From Streptomyces canus (GTDB lineage: Bacteria; Actinomycetota; Actinomycetes; Streptomycetales; Streptomycetaceae), in the NCBI RefSeq assembly GCF_001514145.1, contig NZ_KQ948683.1, positions 35,641-99,640 on the forward strand: DNA of 64,000 nucleotides, written 5' to 3'. The position numbers and the translations under genes are program-made. The notes under the pieces are model-generated. The model saw only the letters and a list, made by a program, of their open reading frames with translations. It did no database searches and was not told the origin of the DNA. Positions 25,627 through 34,164 of this stretch are shown here, piece after piece (the stretch's first letter is position 1; each line of letters starts with the position of its first letter).

Positions 25627-26946
25627 TCACGCTCCGGTCGGCTCGCCGCCGACGCCGACCGGGTAGTGCCGCTGGATCTGCTCGACGACGAGCTTGGCGG
25701 TCTCGGCGCAGGCCGTGGTGCCGCCGTTGGCGTACTCCTTCACGGCGTCGCCGACGTTCCAGAGGTTGGGAATGGGGGTGGTGTGGGGCAGGTCGAAGCC
25801 CGCCACCGCGCGTTGCGGGGGCCAGCCGTCGCGGGTGACGACGGTGGACAGGACGCGGGCCCGGTCGAAGCCCGGGATCTGGTCGCGGAGGTCGGCCATG
25901 AGCAGTTCGGTCTCGGCCGCCTCGTCGAAGTCGCCGACGGCGGGCTGGGGTACGGCTGTTCCCACGTAGAGGTGCCAGCCTTCCGGTGCCATCTCCGGGC
26001 AGGTCGCGGTGAAGTTGGCGACGTAGCACATGCGGCGGGTTTTGGCGAAGCTGAGCAGGCCCGGTGCCGTGATCAACGGTTCCCGGCTGGCGAAGTTGAC
26101 CGAGATCATCGCGCTGGGACGGTCGCCGCTGCGTACCGATGTCAGGTACCCCGCGGGGAAGTGCTGCTCACCGACCAGGCCCACGGTGGCGGCCGGGCCG
26201 GTGTCGCTCACCGCGAACCGGCAGGCGACGTGGGTGTCCTGGCCGTCGCGGGCGATGAGCGCACCGGTGACCCGGCCCGCGTCCACCGTCAGTTTCCGCA
26301 CCTCGCTGTCCAGCCACACCTCGCCGCCGCCCGCGGTGATCACATCGGCGAGTGCGTTCCAGATCCCGATGGTGCCGTCGGGGCAGAAGCCGAACTTCTT
26401 GAAGGCGCTCCTGCGGGTGAAGTAGGTGAGGAAGACCCGGGCGGGCAGTTCCTCCGAGCCGACCGCGAAGACCGATCCGCACATGTTGCGGAAGACTCCG
26501 TGCACCGACTCGTTCTTGGTGTAGCGGCGGATCCAGTCGGCGGTGGACAGTGCGGTGTCCGGCAGACCGCTGTCCTCACGGGCGGCGCCGATACCGCTGA
26601 GCAGCTTGGCGCCGTGGCGGGTCAGCCTGGACAGCAGCATGCCCCAGCCGCCGCCGGTGATGTCGGCGTCCTTGCCGCCGATGCGGTAGAGGATCGGCGG
26701 ATCGGCCCGGCGGACGTCGAACTCGGCGCCGACCTCCTCGAAGGTCTCCTGCGTGATGCCGCCGACCTCGATGACGATGGCGCCGTTGTTGACCTTGAAA
26801 CCGTCGATCTCGTGCGTCGAGGCCCGGCCGCCCACGCGGTCGAGGCGTTCCACCACGAGGGCGCGGTAGCCGAGACGGGTCAGGCGGGCCGCGGCGAACA
26901 GGCCGCCCGCACCGGCGCCGACGACGAGGGCGTCGAAGGATTTCAC
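25627..26946 (-). CDS. FAD-dependent oxidoreductase, phytoene-desaturase-like
   Basis: A 439-residue NAD(P)/FAD flavoprotein. FDALVVGAGAGGLFAAARLTRLGYRALVVERLDRVGGRAST gives the dinucleotide-binding fold and the GG motif of the phytoene desaturase/amine oxidase group (residues 4-43); the C-terminal NLWNVGDAVKEYANGGTTACAETAK closes the FAD site. Members desaturate or isomerise hydrophobic substrates. GTG 26946 is preceded by GGAG; an open frame further upstream overlaps the SDR gene and is not used. It lies 10 bases before the ferredoxin, inside a seven-gene operon. A ring desaturation or aromatisation step is one possibility; the substrate is unknown. Confidence 0.88.
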   Translation of the reverse strand: MKSFDALVVGAGAGGLFAAARLTRLGYRALVVERLDRVGGRASTHEIDGFKVNNGAIVIEVGGITQETFEEVGAEFDVRRADPPILYRIGGKDADITGGGWGMLLSRLTRHGAKLLSGIGAAREDSGLPDTALSTADWIRRYTKNESVHGVFRNMCGSVFAVGSEELPARVFLTYFTRRSAFKKFGFCPDGTIGIWNALADVITAGGGEVWLDSEVRKLTVDAGRVTGALIARDGQDTHVACRFAVSDTGPAATVGLVGEQHFPAGYLTSVRSGDRPSAMISVNFASREPLITAPGLLSFAKTRRMCYVANFTATCPEMAPEGWHLYVGTAVPQPAVGDFDEAAETELLMADLRDQIPGFDRARVLSTVVTRDGWPPQRAVAGFDLPHTTPIPNLWNVGDAVKEYANGGTTACAETAKLVVEQIQRHYPVGVGGEPTGA

Positions 26947-26969
26947 GATGGTGTCTCCTGTCCGGGCCC

Positions 26970-27833
26970 TCAGCCCAGCGGGTTGGTGCCGAGCTCGGAG
27001 GCGTCCATGTCCGTGATGTCGGGCCAGCGGTCGGCGACGTCCTGGAGGGTCGGGGTGCCGGCGAAGGTCACGCCCTTGGAGGCGAACTGCGCCACCCGCT
27101 GGACCCGGCCGCCGCCGGCGACCAGCACCGTCCCGGTGTCGGTGCATTCGTCGGTCAGCAGATGGGCGACGACCGGCGCCACGAACTCGGCCGGAAGCCT
27201 CTCCAGCAGCTCGGCCGGGGCGACGTCCTCACTCATGCGGGTCCTGGCCAGCGGTGCGACGGCGTTGGCCAGGATGTTGTACTTGCGTCCCTCGACGGCG
27301 AGCGTGTTGACCAGGCCGACCAGACCGAGCTTGGCGGCGCCGTAGTTGGCCTGCCCGAAGTTGCCGTACAACCCGGAGGTGGAGGTCGCCATGACGACCC
27401 TGCCGTGTCCCTGCTCCCGGAAGTGCGGCCAGGCGGCCCTGGTGACGTGGAAGCCTCCGAAGAGGTGTACCTGAACTACGGCTTCCCACTGGTCGGCCGT
27501 CATCTTCACGAAGGAACTGTCGCGCAGGATGCCGGCGTTGTTCACCACGCCGTGCACGGCTCCGTACTCCTTCAGCGCGGTGCCGATCACACCCGCGGCG
27601 CCCTCCTCGGTGGCCACGCTGTCGTGGTTGGCGACCGCCTGTCCGCCCGCGGCGCGGATCTCCTCGACCACCGCGTCGGCCATCGCGCTGCCGGATCCGG
27701 TGCCGTCCCGCGCGCCGCCGAGGTCGTTGACGACGACCCGGGCGCCGTGCCGGGCCAGCAGCAGCGCGTACTCGCGCCCGAGTCCGCCGCCCGCGCCGGT
27801 CACCACGACGACCCGGTCCTGTACTCCTGACAT
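26970..27833 (-). CDS. SDR of the 3-hydroxyacyl-CoA dehydrogenase (HSD17B4-like) type
   Basis: A 287-residue SDR. VVVVTGAGGGLGREYALLLARHGARVVVNDLGG is the long cofactor motif of the peroxisomal multifunctional enzyme 2 (HSD17B4) branch; VNNAGILRD, then ATSTSGLYGNFGQANYGAAKLG with the Ser, Tyr and Lys, are also typical of it. This branch oxidises 3-hydroxyacyl-CoA during side-chain degradation. ATG 27833 follows GAGGAGC; an ATG 24 bases upstream is less well placed. It lies between the acyl-CoA dehydrogenase and the flavoprotein of the same operon. Confidence 0.92.
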   Translation of the reverse strand: MSGVQDRVVVVTGAGGGLGREYALLLARHGARVVVNDLGGARDGTGSGSAMADAVVEEIRAAGGQAVANHDSVATEEGAAGVIGTALKEYGAVHGVVNNAGILRDSSFVKMTADQWEAVVQVHLFGGFHVTRAAWPHFREQGHGRVVMATSTSGLYGNFGQANYGAAKLGLVGLVNTLAVEGRKYNILANAVAPLARTRMSEDVAPAELLERLPAEFVAPVVAHLLTDECTDTGTVLVAGGGRVQRVAQFASKGVTFAGTPTLQDVADRWPDITDMDASELGTNPLG

Positions 27834-27873
27834 GTGCGCGCTCCTCGTTGTTGTCATGGGTGGGGGGTGGGTT

Positions 27874-29043
27874 TCAGTACGAATTCGGCAGGTTCAGGCT
27901 GTGCTGGGCCACGAAGTTGAGGACCATCTCCCGGCTGACCGGCGCCGTGCGCAGCATGCGGGCGACGAACCACAGATCGGCCAGTCCGTACTCGCGCGAC
28001 AGGCCGTTGCCGCCGTGGGTCTGGATCGCCTGGTCGAGCGCCTTGAGCGACGCGTCGGCCGCGGTGAACTTCGCGATGTTGGCCGCTGTCGCGGCGTTCT
28101 CGCCGGCGTCGAACATCTCCGCGCTCCGGGCCGTGGCGAGCCGGGCGAGTTCCACCCCGATATGTGCTTCGGCGAGGGGGTGGGCGATGCCCTGGTGGGC
28201 GCCGATGGGAGTCGACCAGACCTTGCGCTCGGCGGCGTAGTCGCGGGCCTTGGCCACCGCGTAGCGGCCGATGCCGTTGCTGAGCGCGGAGGCGGTGACG
28301 CGCTCCGGGTTGAGGCCGGCGAAGACCTGCCGCAGCCCCTTGCCACGCTCCCCGATGAGGGCATCGTGCTCCACCCGTACGTCGTCGAGGAAGAGGGTGA
28401 ACTGCTTGTCGGGGCAGACCAGTTCGGTCTCGATCGGCTGGAAGTGCAGGCCGGGTGCGTCGACGGGGACGACGAACAGCGACAGCGGGGATGATCCGGA
28501 GGAGGACGGTGCCAGGTCACCGTCCCTGGTGACCACCAGCACCGCGTCCGCCTCGTCCAGAGCGGAGATGTAGTACTTGGCGCCCGAGACGATCCACCCT
28601 CCCCTGTCGTCTGAGCGGGCTGTAGTGGTGATCGCGTGGCTGTTGGATCCGGCGTCCGGCTCGGTGAGGGCGAACGCCATCTTCCGGCGGCCGGAGGCGA
28701 GGTCCGGCAGCCAGGCGCTCTTCATCTGCGGGGAGGCGTGGGCGGCGAGGATCGAAGCGCAGATGGCCGGCGAGATGACGGCGCTGAGCAGCGGCAGCCC
28801 GTGGGCCGACAGTTCCTCCAGCACCACGACGAGTTCCGCGAGGCCCGCTCCCCCGCCGCCGTACTCCTCGGGGAGGTGGACGCCGAGCAGCCCGGCTTCG
28901 CCGAGTTCGGCCCACAACTCCCGCACGCCGCCGTTGTTCCGGGCGCGTTCGGCGTAGTACGCGTGCCCGTAGCGGGCGGCGATCTTGGCGGTGCTCTCCC
29001 GGATCAGCCGGTGGTCGTCGCTGTCCGTGACGAATGCGGTCAT
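27874..29043 (-). CDS. Acyl-CoA dehydrogenase with an unusual C-terminus
   Basis: A ~389-residue acyl-CoA dehydrogenase. ALTEPDAGSNSHAITTTA and IVSGAKYYISALDEAD form the FAD/substrate beta domain, and THGGNGLSREYGLADLWFVARM the FAD-contacting helix. Where ordinary members have GEGTxEIQ with the catalytic Glu, this one has RTAPVSREMVLNFVA, so the base must come from another position, as in the long-chain/isovaleryl type or the paired enzymes of steroid degradation. ATG 29043 is preceded by AAGGGCG. It follows the SnoaL-crotonase gene by 10 bases. Confidence 0.9.
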   Translation of the reverse strand: MTAFVTDSDDHRLIRESTAKIAARYGHAYYAERARNNGGVRELWAELGEAGLLGVHLPEEYGGGGAGLAELVVVLEELSAHGLPLLSAVISPAICASILAAHASPQMKSAWLPDLASGRRKMAFALTEPDAGSNSHAITTTARSDDRGGWIVSGAKYYISALDEADAVLVVTRDGDLAPSSSGSSPLSLFVVPVDAPGLHFQPIETELVCPDKQFTLFLDDVRVEHDALIGERGKGLRQVFAGLNPERVTASALSNGIGRYAVAKARDYAAERKVWSTPIGAHQGIAHPLAEAHIGVELARLATARSAEMFDAGENAATAANIAKFTAADASLKALDQAIQTHGGNGLSREYGLADLWFVARMLRTAPVSREMVLNFVAQHSLNLPNSY

Positions 29044-29053
29044 CCCCACGCCC

Positions 29054-30250
29054 TTACCGTCCCTCGAATGTCGGCTTGCGCTTTGCGATGAAGGCGGCGA
29101 CGGCCGCCGATGCGTCCGACGTCGCGGCGGTGCGCGCGATCCCGTCCGACTCGGCGGTCAGCTGCTCGGACAACGTGGCGGACCACGAGTCGCGCAGCAG
29201 CCGGCGGATCTCGCCGTAGGCCCGGGTGGGGCCGTCGGCCAGCCTCCGGGCGACGGCGAGGGCCTCGGCGGCCAGTGCGTCGGCCGGCAGCACGCGGGTC
29301 ACCAGGCCCCATTCGGCGGCCTCCTGGGCGTCCAGCACCCGCTGCTCGAGGTAGAACTCAGCGGCGCGGCGCGGCCCGACGAGCCGGGGCAGGAACCAGG
29401 AGTTGCCGCCGTCACCGGACAGGCCCAGGGCCGTGAACCCGGAGGCGAACTTGGTGCCCTCGGCGGCCAGCACGATGTCCGCGCAGTACAGCAGGCCGAG
29501 CCCGCCGCCGGCGGCGGCACCGTGCACGGCGCAGACGACCGGCGCGTCGAGCCGGCTGAGGATGCGCATCGCCTCGTGGTACGGCGAGGTCATCCGGCGC
29601 AGCTTGGTGGGCAGCCCGGCGGCGGTGCTCTGGGCGAAGACGGAGATGTCGCCGCCCACGGTGAAGGCGGGGCCGTTGCCCGTGATCAGTACCGCCCGCA
29701 CGCCCGGGTCGGTGGCGAGACGCTGGGCCACCTCGTACAGGTCGGCGGCCATGACCTCGTCGAGGGCGTTGCGGGTGTGCGGGCGGTCGAGCCGGATCTC
29801 GGCCAGCCCGTCGGTTACGCGGAGGTCGATGGTCGACAGACCCTGTGCGGACCCCAGGGCCGTGGTCCAGCGTGCGCTGTCCGTCAGCTGAACGAGTCCG
29901 GTGATCTGCTCCTCGTCGAAGCGCAGGAGGTGGAAGAACTCCGCGTCGAGCTTGCCTCCGCCCTCCCTGGCCGCGCCGACGTACCGGCCCAGGACCAGTA
30001 CTTGTCCGTCGTCCAGGTGGCGGTACTCGGCAGGTTCCGCCCGGGCGTCGTAGCTCCTGGCGATCTGGCCCCAGAAATTCCGGCGCATGGCGTCCGGCCC
30101 GGTGTACGTCCCGCCCAGGCCCATGGGGAGCCCTTCGGTGGTGCGGCCCTCGAATTCGGGGTGCAGGATCTCGTCGAGTCGCTTCCGGTCACCACAGGCC
30201 AGCGCCTGGTAGAGCCCGGCCGCTATCGCTTCCTTCTCGTCACATTGCAC
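29054..30250 (-). CDS. SnoaL-like domain fused to a crotonase (enoyl-CoA hydratase/isomerase)
   Basis: A ~398-residue two-domain protein. Residues ~1-125 are a SnoaL/NTF2-like cone fold (GLYQALACGDRKRLDEIL, FWGQIARSYDA, DGQVLVLGRYVG); residues ~135-398 are a crotonase (IRLDRPHTRNALDEVMAADL, VGGDISVF, HGAAAGGGLGLLYCADIVLA). The two usual hydratase glutamates are absent: GGGLGL replaces GGGxEL, and LGLSGDGGNSWFLPRLVG has Asp where PaaG-type isomerases have it, so an isomerase is likelier than a hydratase. GTG 30250 is chosen since GGAGG stands 8 bases upstream. It is the first gene after the operator at 30275 and heads a seven-gene operon. The fusion itself is unusual. Confidence 0.88.
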   Translation of the reverse strand: MQCDEKEAIAAGLYQALACGDRKRLDEILHPEFEGRTTEGLPMGLGGTYTGPDAMRRNFWGQIARSYDARAEPAEYRHLDDGQVLVLGRYVGAAREGGGKLDAEFFHLLRFDEEQITGLVQLTDSARWTTALGSAQGLSTIDLRVTDGLAEIRLDRPHTRNALDEVMAADLYEVAQRLATDPGVRAVLITGNGPAFTVGGDISVFAQSTAAGLPTKLRRMTSPYHEAMRILSRLDAPVVCAVHGAAAGGGLGLLYCADIVLAAEGTKFASGFTALGLSGDGGNSWFLPRLVGPRRAAEFYLEQRVLDAQEAAEWGLVTRVLPADALAAEALAVARRLADGPTRAYGEIRRLLRDSWSATLSEQLTAESDGIARTAATSDASAAVAAFIAKRKPTFEGR

Positions 30251-30274
30251 GCTGACAGCCTCCACGTTTCATTA

Positions 30275-30287
30275 ATCTAATATAGAT
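30275..30287. promoter_or_regulatory. TetR-type operator, site 2 of 5
   Basis: ATCTA-ATA-TAGAT, perfect 5-bp arms with a 3-bp spacer, 25 bases before the GTG of the SnoaL-crotonase gene, in an AT-rich island. Same geometry as the sites at 5637 and 43138. Confidence 0.6.
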
Positions 30288-30347
30288 AAAATTCTGAGGG
30301 CGGGTCAACGCCCCCGGCGGACGAATCGCTCACCCGAGGGTCGGGCC

Positions 30348-31541
30348 TCACCCGAGGTCGGGCCCCACCACCGAAACGAACGAGACACACCCGCCCGGCC
30401 GCCCGCCCAGGTTGTGGGTGAGGCCGAGAGTTGGATCGGCGAGCTGGCGCTCGCCCGCTTCGGCCCGGAACTGCAGCCAGCACTCGTAGAGCATCCGCAG
30501 CCCGCTCGCGCCGACCGGATGGCCGAAGGACTTCAGCCCGCCGTCCGGGTTCACCGGCAGCCGGCCGTCGAGCTGGAAGGCGCCGTCCAGGACGTCCTTC
30601 CACGCCTGGCCGCGCTCGGCGAACCCGAGGTCCTCCATCAGCACCACCTCGGTCGGTGTGAAGCAGTCGTGCACCTCGGCGAGCGAGATCTGGCTGCGCG
30701 GGTCGCTGATCCCCGCCTGCCGGTAGGCGTCGGCGGCGGAGCGGACCACCTCCGGGAAGGTGGTGTAGTCGTAGCCGGGGTCCATGGCGCCCCGGGCCGG
30801 TCCCGCGACCAGGGACAGGCCCTTCACGTACATGGGCCGGTCGGTGTACCGCAGGGCGTCCTCGGCCCGGACGATCAGCGCGCAGGCCGCGCCGTCGGAG
30901 ACCCCCGAGCAGTCGAAGACCCCGAGCCGGCCCGCGACCAGGGGCGCCCGCTCGATCTTCTCCTTCGAGACCGCCGAACGGAACTGCGCCTTGGGGTTGA
31001 GGGCCCCGTTGGCGTGGTTCTTCCACGCGACGTGCGTCATCGCCTCCCGCATCGCGGCCGGTTCCACCCCGTACCGGTCGCAGTACGCCGGATCGAGCAG
31101 GGAGAAGGCGGCCGGCGCGGTCAGCGACAGTTCGGGGGCGGTGCCGTCGCCCGGCGGGTCGGAGCGCAGCAGCCCGGAGAAGCCGGAGTCCTTGAGTTTT
31201 TCCACGCCGACCGCCATCACCCGGTCGTACGCTCCCGAGGCGACCGCGTAGCAGGCGTTGCGGAAGGCCTCGGAGCCGGTGGCGCAGTAGTTCTCCACCC
31301 GGGTGACGGGTTTGTAGTCCAGGGACAGCGGACGGCTCAGCGTCATCCCGGACTGCCCGGAGCCGAGGGTGCCCAGCCAGTACGCGTCCACGTCCTCGGC
31401 GGCCAGCGCCGGGGTCGCCGCGAGACACTCCCGGGTGGCGTCGAGCAGGAGGTCGTCGGCCGAACGGTCCCAGTGCTCGCCGAATCGGGTGCATCCCATG
31501 CCGACGACCGCCACCCGGTCGCGGATGCCGTTGCTGCTCAT
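30348..31541 (-). CDS. SCP2-type thiolase / lipid-transfer-like aldolase
   Basis: A 397-residue thiolase of the sterol-carrier-protein (SCP-x/Ltp) branch. Cys86 in RVENYCATGSEAF is at the nucleophile position; AEVHDCFTPTE, FGHPVGASG and GGRPGGCVSF are the remaining active-site blocks. Its start overlaps the stop of the DUF35 fusion gene (ATGA). In mycobacterial steroid degradation an Ltp2-type protein of this branch works with a DUF35 partner as a retro-aldolase, so either thiolysis or aldol cleavage is possible. The retained Cys favours thiolase chemistry but does not prove it. Last gene of the Rieske-led operon. Confidence 0.9.
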   Translation of the reverse strand: MSSNGIRDRVAVVGMGCTRFGEHWDRSADDLLLDATRECLAATPALAAEDVDAYWLGTLGSGQSGMTLSRPLSLDYKPVTRVENYCATGSEAFRNACYAVASGAYDRVMAVGVEKLKDSGFSGLLRSDPPGDGTAPELSLTAPAAFSLLDPAYCDRYGVEPAAMREAMTHVAWKNHANGALNPKAQFRSAVSKEKIERAPLVAGRLGVFDCSGVSDGAACALIVRAEDALRYTDRPMYVKGLSLVAGPARGAMDPGYDYTTFPEVVRSAADAYRQAGISDPRSQISLAEVHDCFTPTEVVLMEDLGFAERGQAWKDVLDGAFQLDGRLPVNPDGGLKSFGHPVGASGLRMLYECWLQFRAEAGERQLADPTLGLTHNLGGRPGGCVSFVSVVGPDLG

Positions 31542-32953
31542 GCCGTGCTCCCGTCCACGCTTGCCTCTTTGGTCGTACGGACCTTCCAGAAGTAGTTGTG
31601 CACTCCCTGGGCGGTGTGCAGCCGCCGGAAGACCGGTTCGACCCGGGTGCCGACGGCCAGTTGGTCCGCCGCTCCGTCAGCGATCTCCAGCGTGCAGCGA
31701 CCGCCTCCGTCGAAGTCGACGACCGCGTCGATCAGCGGCGGCGAGGGCGAGTACGCGAGCCGGTCGACGGTGTACGTCGCCACTGTGCCGCGTGCTCCGG
31801 CCAGCGCCACGGGCGTCATCGCGTCCACCGCCGCGCACTCCTTGCACACCCGGGCGGGCGGCAGGTGGACGAAGGCGCACCGCTGGCACCTGCTGCCGGT
31901 GAAGGCGAACTTCCACCCTCTCCCCCGCGCCGACGGCGGACCCGCCGGACGTTCGGGCTCAGGGCGGCGCGGGGGCTCGCGGTCCAGCCACCCGCGCCAG
32001 GTCAGGTACGTTGCGTACGGGACGTCCCGGCCGCCGGCGAGCTGCTGGGCGACGGGCTCGGGCTGCCGGGCCGCGGGGAGCCGGTCGGTCGTCCGCAGCA
32101 GTACGGCGTCGCAGCCGTCCGCCGCCGAGAGCAGCAGGATCGTCTCGTCGGCGCCGGCGCGGTCGAGCGCGTCGGCCAGGGCGAGGCCCGCGTCGGCGGT
32201 GCCGGCGTGGCCGATGGGTGAGCCGCCCGCGGAAAGACGCGCGGAGAACACCTTCGTGGCACGTTTGCGGACCGCCGAGTTGGGTGAGACCAGCACGACG
32301 TGGTCGGCCTGCCCGGCGCCGGCGGCCTTCAGGGCACGCTGCCCCACGTCCTCGATCAGCGGCAGATAGCGCTCCAGGCCGAACCGTTCCTCCCACTGCT
32401 CGCCGGCCCGGTTCTCCGGGACCCGCCAGCGGTCCAGGAACTCGGCGGTCGCCGAGGTGTGAGCGAGGATCTCGGCCACCGCCGATCCCGCGTCGCCGAA
32501 GAGGAAGGCCGCCGCCCCGTCTCCCCCGTCCCGCTCGTCCGCCGAGCCGGGCCGGCCGGTGCGTACGTCGGACAGCACGGCGAGCCCGCCACCGCGCCAG
32601 GCGGCCCGCAGCGCGGCGATGCCGGAGCGTGCCGAGCCGGCCAGGTCCGCCGCGAAGGCGTCGTGCGGCAGGCCGAGCGCGGCGTGCAGGGCGGCGGCGT
32701 TGGTCTTGTCGAGGTAGGCGGGTGAGGTGGTGGCGAAGTACAGCGCGTCGGGCGCGCCGTGCCCGGGCAGGGCGCGGTGGGCCGCTTCGACGCCCATGGT
32801 GGTGCTGTCCTCGTCGAAGGAGGCGGCGATCCTCGCCCCGCGCCCCGCCTTGATGCCGAGCGCGGTGCCCAACTCCTCGGGCTGAAGGCGGTGTCGGGGG
32901 AGGTAGGCGGCGTAGGAGACGATGCCGTAGGGGCTCGGGTTCATGATGGTCAC
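31538..32953 (-). CDS. KASIII/HMG-CoA synthase-like domain fused to a DUF35 zinc-ribbon/OB-fold
   Basis: A ~471-residue fusion. Residues ~1-310 have the 3-oxoacyl-ACP synthase III/HMG-CoA synthase fold (GIVSYAAYLPRHRLQPEELG, GDGAAAFLFGDAG). The nucleophile region reads DLAGSARSGIAALRAA, with Ala where active enzymes have Cys, so condensing activity is unlikely. The C-terminal ~130 residues are a DUF35 module: zinc ribbon CQRC...CKEC, then an OB fold. DUF35 domains bind CoA substrates and assist thiolase-type partners; the SCP2 thiolase gene overlaps this one by 4 bases. GTG 32953 overlaps the preceding stop (GTGA); ATG 32944 is an alternative start. Confidence 0.85.
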   Translation of the reverse strand: MTIMNPSPYGIVSYAAYLPRHRLQPEELGTALGIKAGRGARIAASFDEDSTTMGVEAAHRALPGHGAPDALYFATTSPAYLDKTNAAALHAALGLPHDAFAADLAGSARSGIAALRAAWRGGGLAVLSDVRTGRPGSADERDGGDGAAAFLFGDAGSAVAEILAHTSATAEFLDRWRVPENRAGEQWEERFGLERYLPLIEDVGQRALKAAGAGQADHVVLVSPNSAVRKRATKVFSARLSAGGSPIGHAGTADAGLALADALDRAGADETILLLSAADGCDAVLLRTTDRLPAARQPEPVAQQLAGGRDVPYATYLTWRGWLDREPPRRPEPERPAGPPSARGRGWKFAFTGSRCQRCAFVHLPPARVCKECAAVDAMTPVALAGARGTVATYTVDRLAYSPSPPLIDAVVDFDGGGRCTLEIADGAADQLAVGTRVEPVFRRLHTAQGVHNYFWKVRTTKEASVDGSTA

Positions 32954-34164
32954 GCCGCCTCGAAGATCGCGGCCATGCCCTGGCCGCCGCCGATGCACAT
33001 GGACTCCAGGGCGTACCGGCCGCCCCGGCGCCGCAGTTCGTGCAGCATCGTGGCGAGGATGCGGACCCCGGTGGCGGCGATGGGGTGGCCGAGCGAGATG
33101 CCGGAGCCGTTGACGTTGAGCCGGTCGTCGTCCTCGTCGTACGTGAGCCCCCAGCCCTTCAGGACGGCCAGGACCTGGCAGGCGAACGCCTCGTTCAGCT
33201 CGACCAGGTCCAGGTCGTCGAAGCCGAGCCCGGTTCTGGCGAACAGCTTCGCAACCGCCGGGACCGGCCCGATGCCCATCATCGAGGGCTCGCAGCCGGC
33301 CGCCGCCCAGCCGCGCAGGAACCCGATCGGCTCCAGGCCGAGTGCGTCGAGCTTGTCCTCGGCGACCACCAGGCAGGCCGCCGCGGCGTCGTTCTGCTGA
33401 CTGGAGTTGCCCGCGGTGACGGTGCCGCCCGGCATCACCGTGCGCAGTTGGGCGAGGGTGTGCGGGGTGGAGTCGGGGCGGATGCCCTCGTCCCGTACGA
33501 AGGGGACGGCCTCGCCGCGTCGCTGGGGGACCTCGACCGGCACGACCTCGTCGGCGAAGCGTCCGGCTTCCCGGGCCGCGGCGGCGCGCCGGTGGCTGCG
33601 GGCCGCGTACGCGTCGGCTTCCTCCCTGGTGATCGCGTACCGCCCGGCGAGATTCTCGGCGGTCTCGACCATGCCGCTGATCGGGCCGAACCGCTCCTGC
33701 GGCTGCGAGCGTTCACGGCCGCGGTCGAGCCGGTCGTGGAGCTGTACGGAGCCGGAGCGGGTGCCCCAGCGGACGTTCGTGGAGTAGTGCTCGATGTTGC
33801 TCATGCTCTCCACGCCGCCCGCCAGCACCACATCGGCGGCGCCGGTCTGCACCATCATCGCCGCGGTGACCACGGCCTGCAGTCCGCCGCCGCAGCGCCG
33901 GTCGAGCTGGAAGCCGGGCAACGCGACCGGCAGTCCGGCGTTCAAAGCGGCCCAGCGCCCGATGCACGGGGCCTCGGAGTTGGCGTACGACTGCGCGAAG
34001 GAGACGTCCTCGATACGTTCCGGGTCGATGCCGGAGCGCTCCACCACCGCCCTGATGACGACGGCCGCCAGGTCGTGCGCGGGGAGCGGGCGCAGCGTCC
34101 CGCCGAAGGCACCGACCGGGGTGCGCAGCGGCGCGACGATCGCGGCTCGGGGCATAGCGGTCAT
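32950..34164 (-). CDS. Thiolase (acetyl-CoA acyltransferase)
   Basis: A 404-residue thiolase. Cys91 in LDRRCGGGLQAV is the nucleophile; ELNEAFA, NVNGSGISLGHPIAATG and CIGGGQGMA supply the other catalytic residues. The insert DRLDRGRERSQP is absent from the other two thiolases. It overlaps the CoA-transferase gene upstream and the DUF35 fusion downstream, so it belongs to the Rieske operon and probably performs the last C-C cleavage of that pathway. Confidence 0.93.
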   Translation of the reverse strand: MTAMPRAAIVAPLRTPVGAFGGTLRPLPAHDLAAVVIRAVVERSGIDPERIEDVSFAQSYANSEAPCIGRWAALNAGLPVALPGFQLDRRCGGGLQAVVTAAMMVQTGAADVVLAGGVESMSNIEHYSTNVRWGTRSGSVQLHDRLDRGRERSQPQERFGPISGMVETAENLAGRYAITREEADAYAARSHRRAAAAREAGRFADEVVPVEVPQRRGEAVPFVRDEGIRPDSTPHTLAQLRTVMPGGTVTAGNSSQQNDAAAACLVVAEDKLDALGLEPIGFLRGWAAAGCEPSMMGIGPVPAVAKLFARTGLGFDDLDLVELNEAFACQVLAVLKGWGLTYDEDDDRLNVNGSGISLGHPIAATGVRILATMLHELRRRGGRYALESMCIGGGQGMAAIFEAA

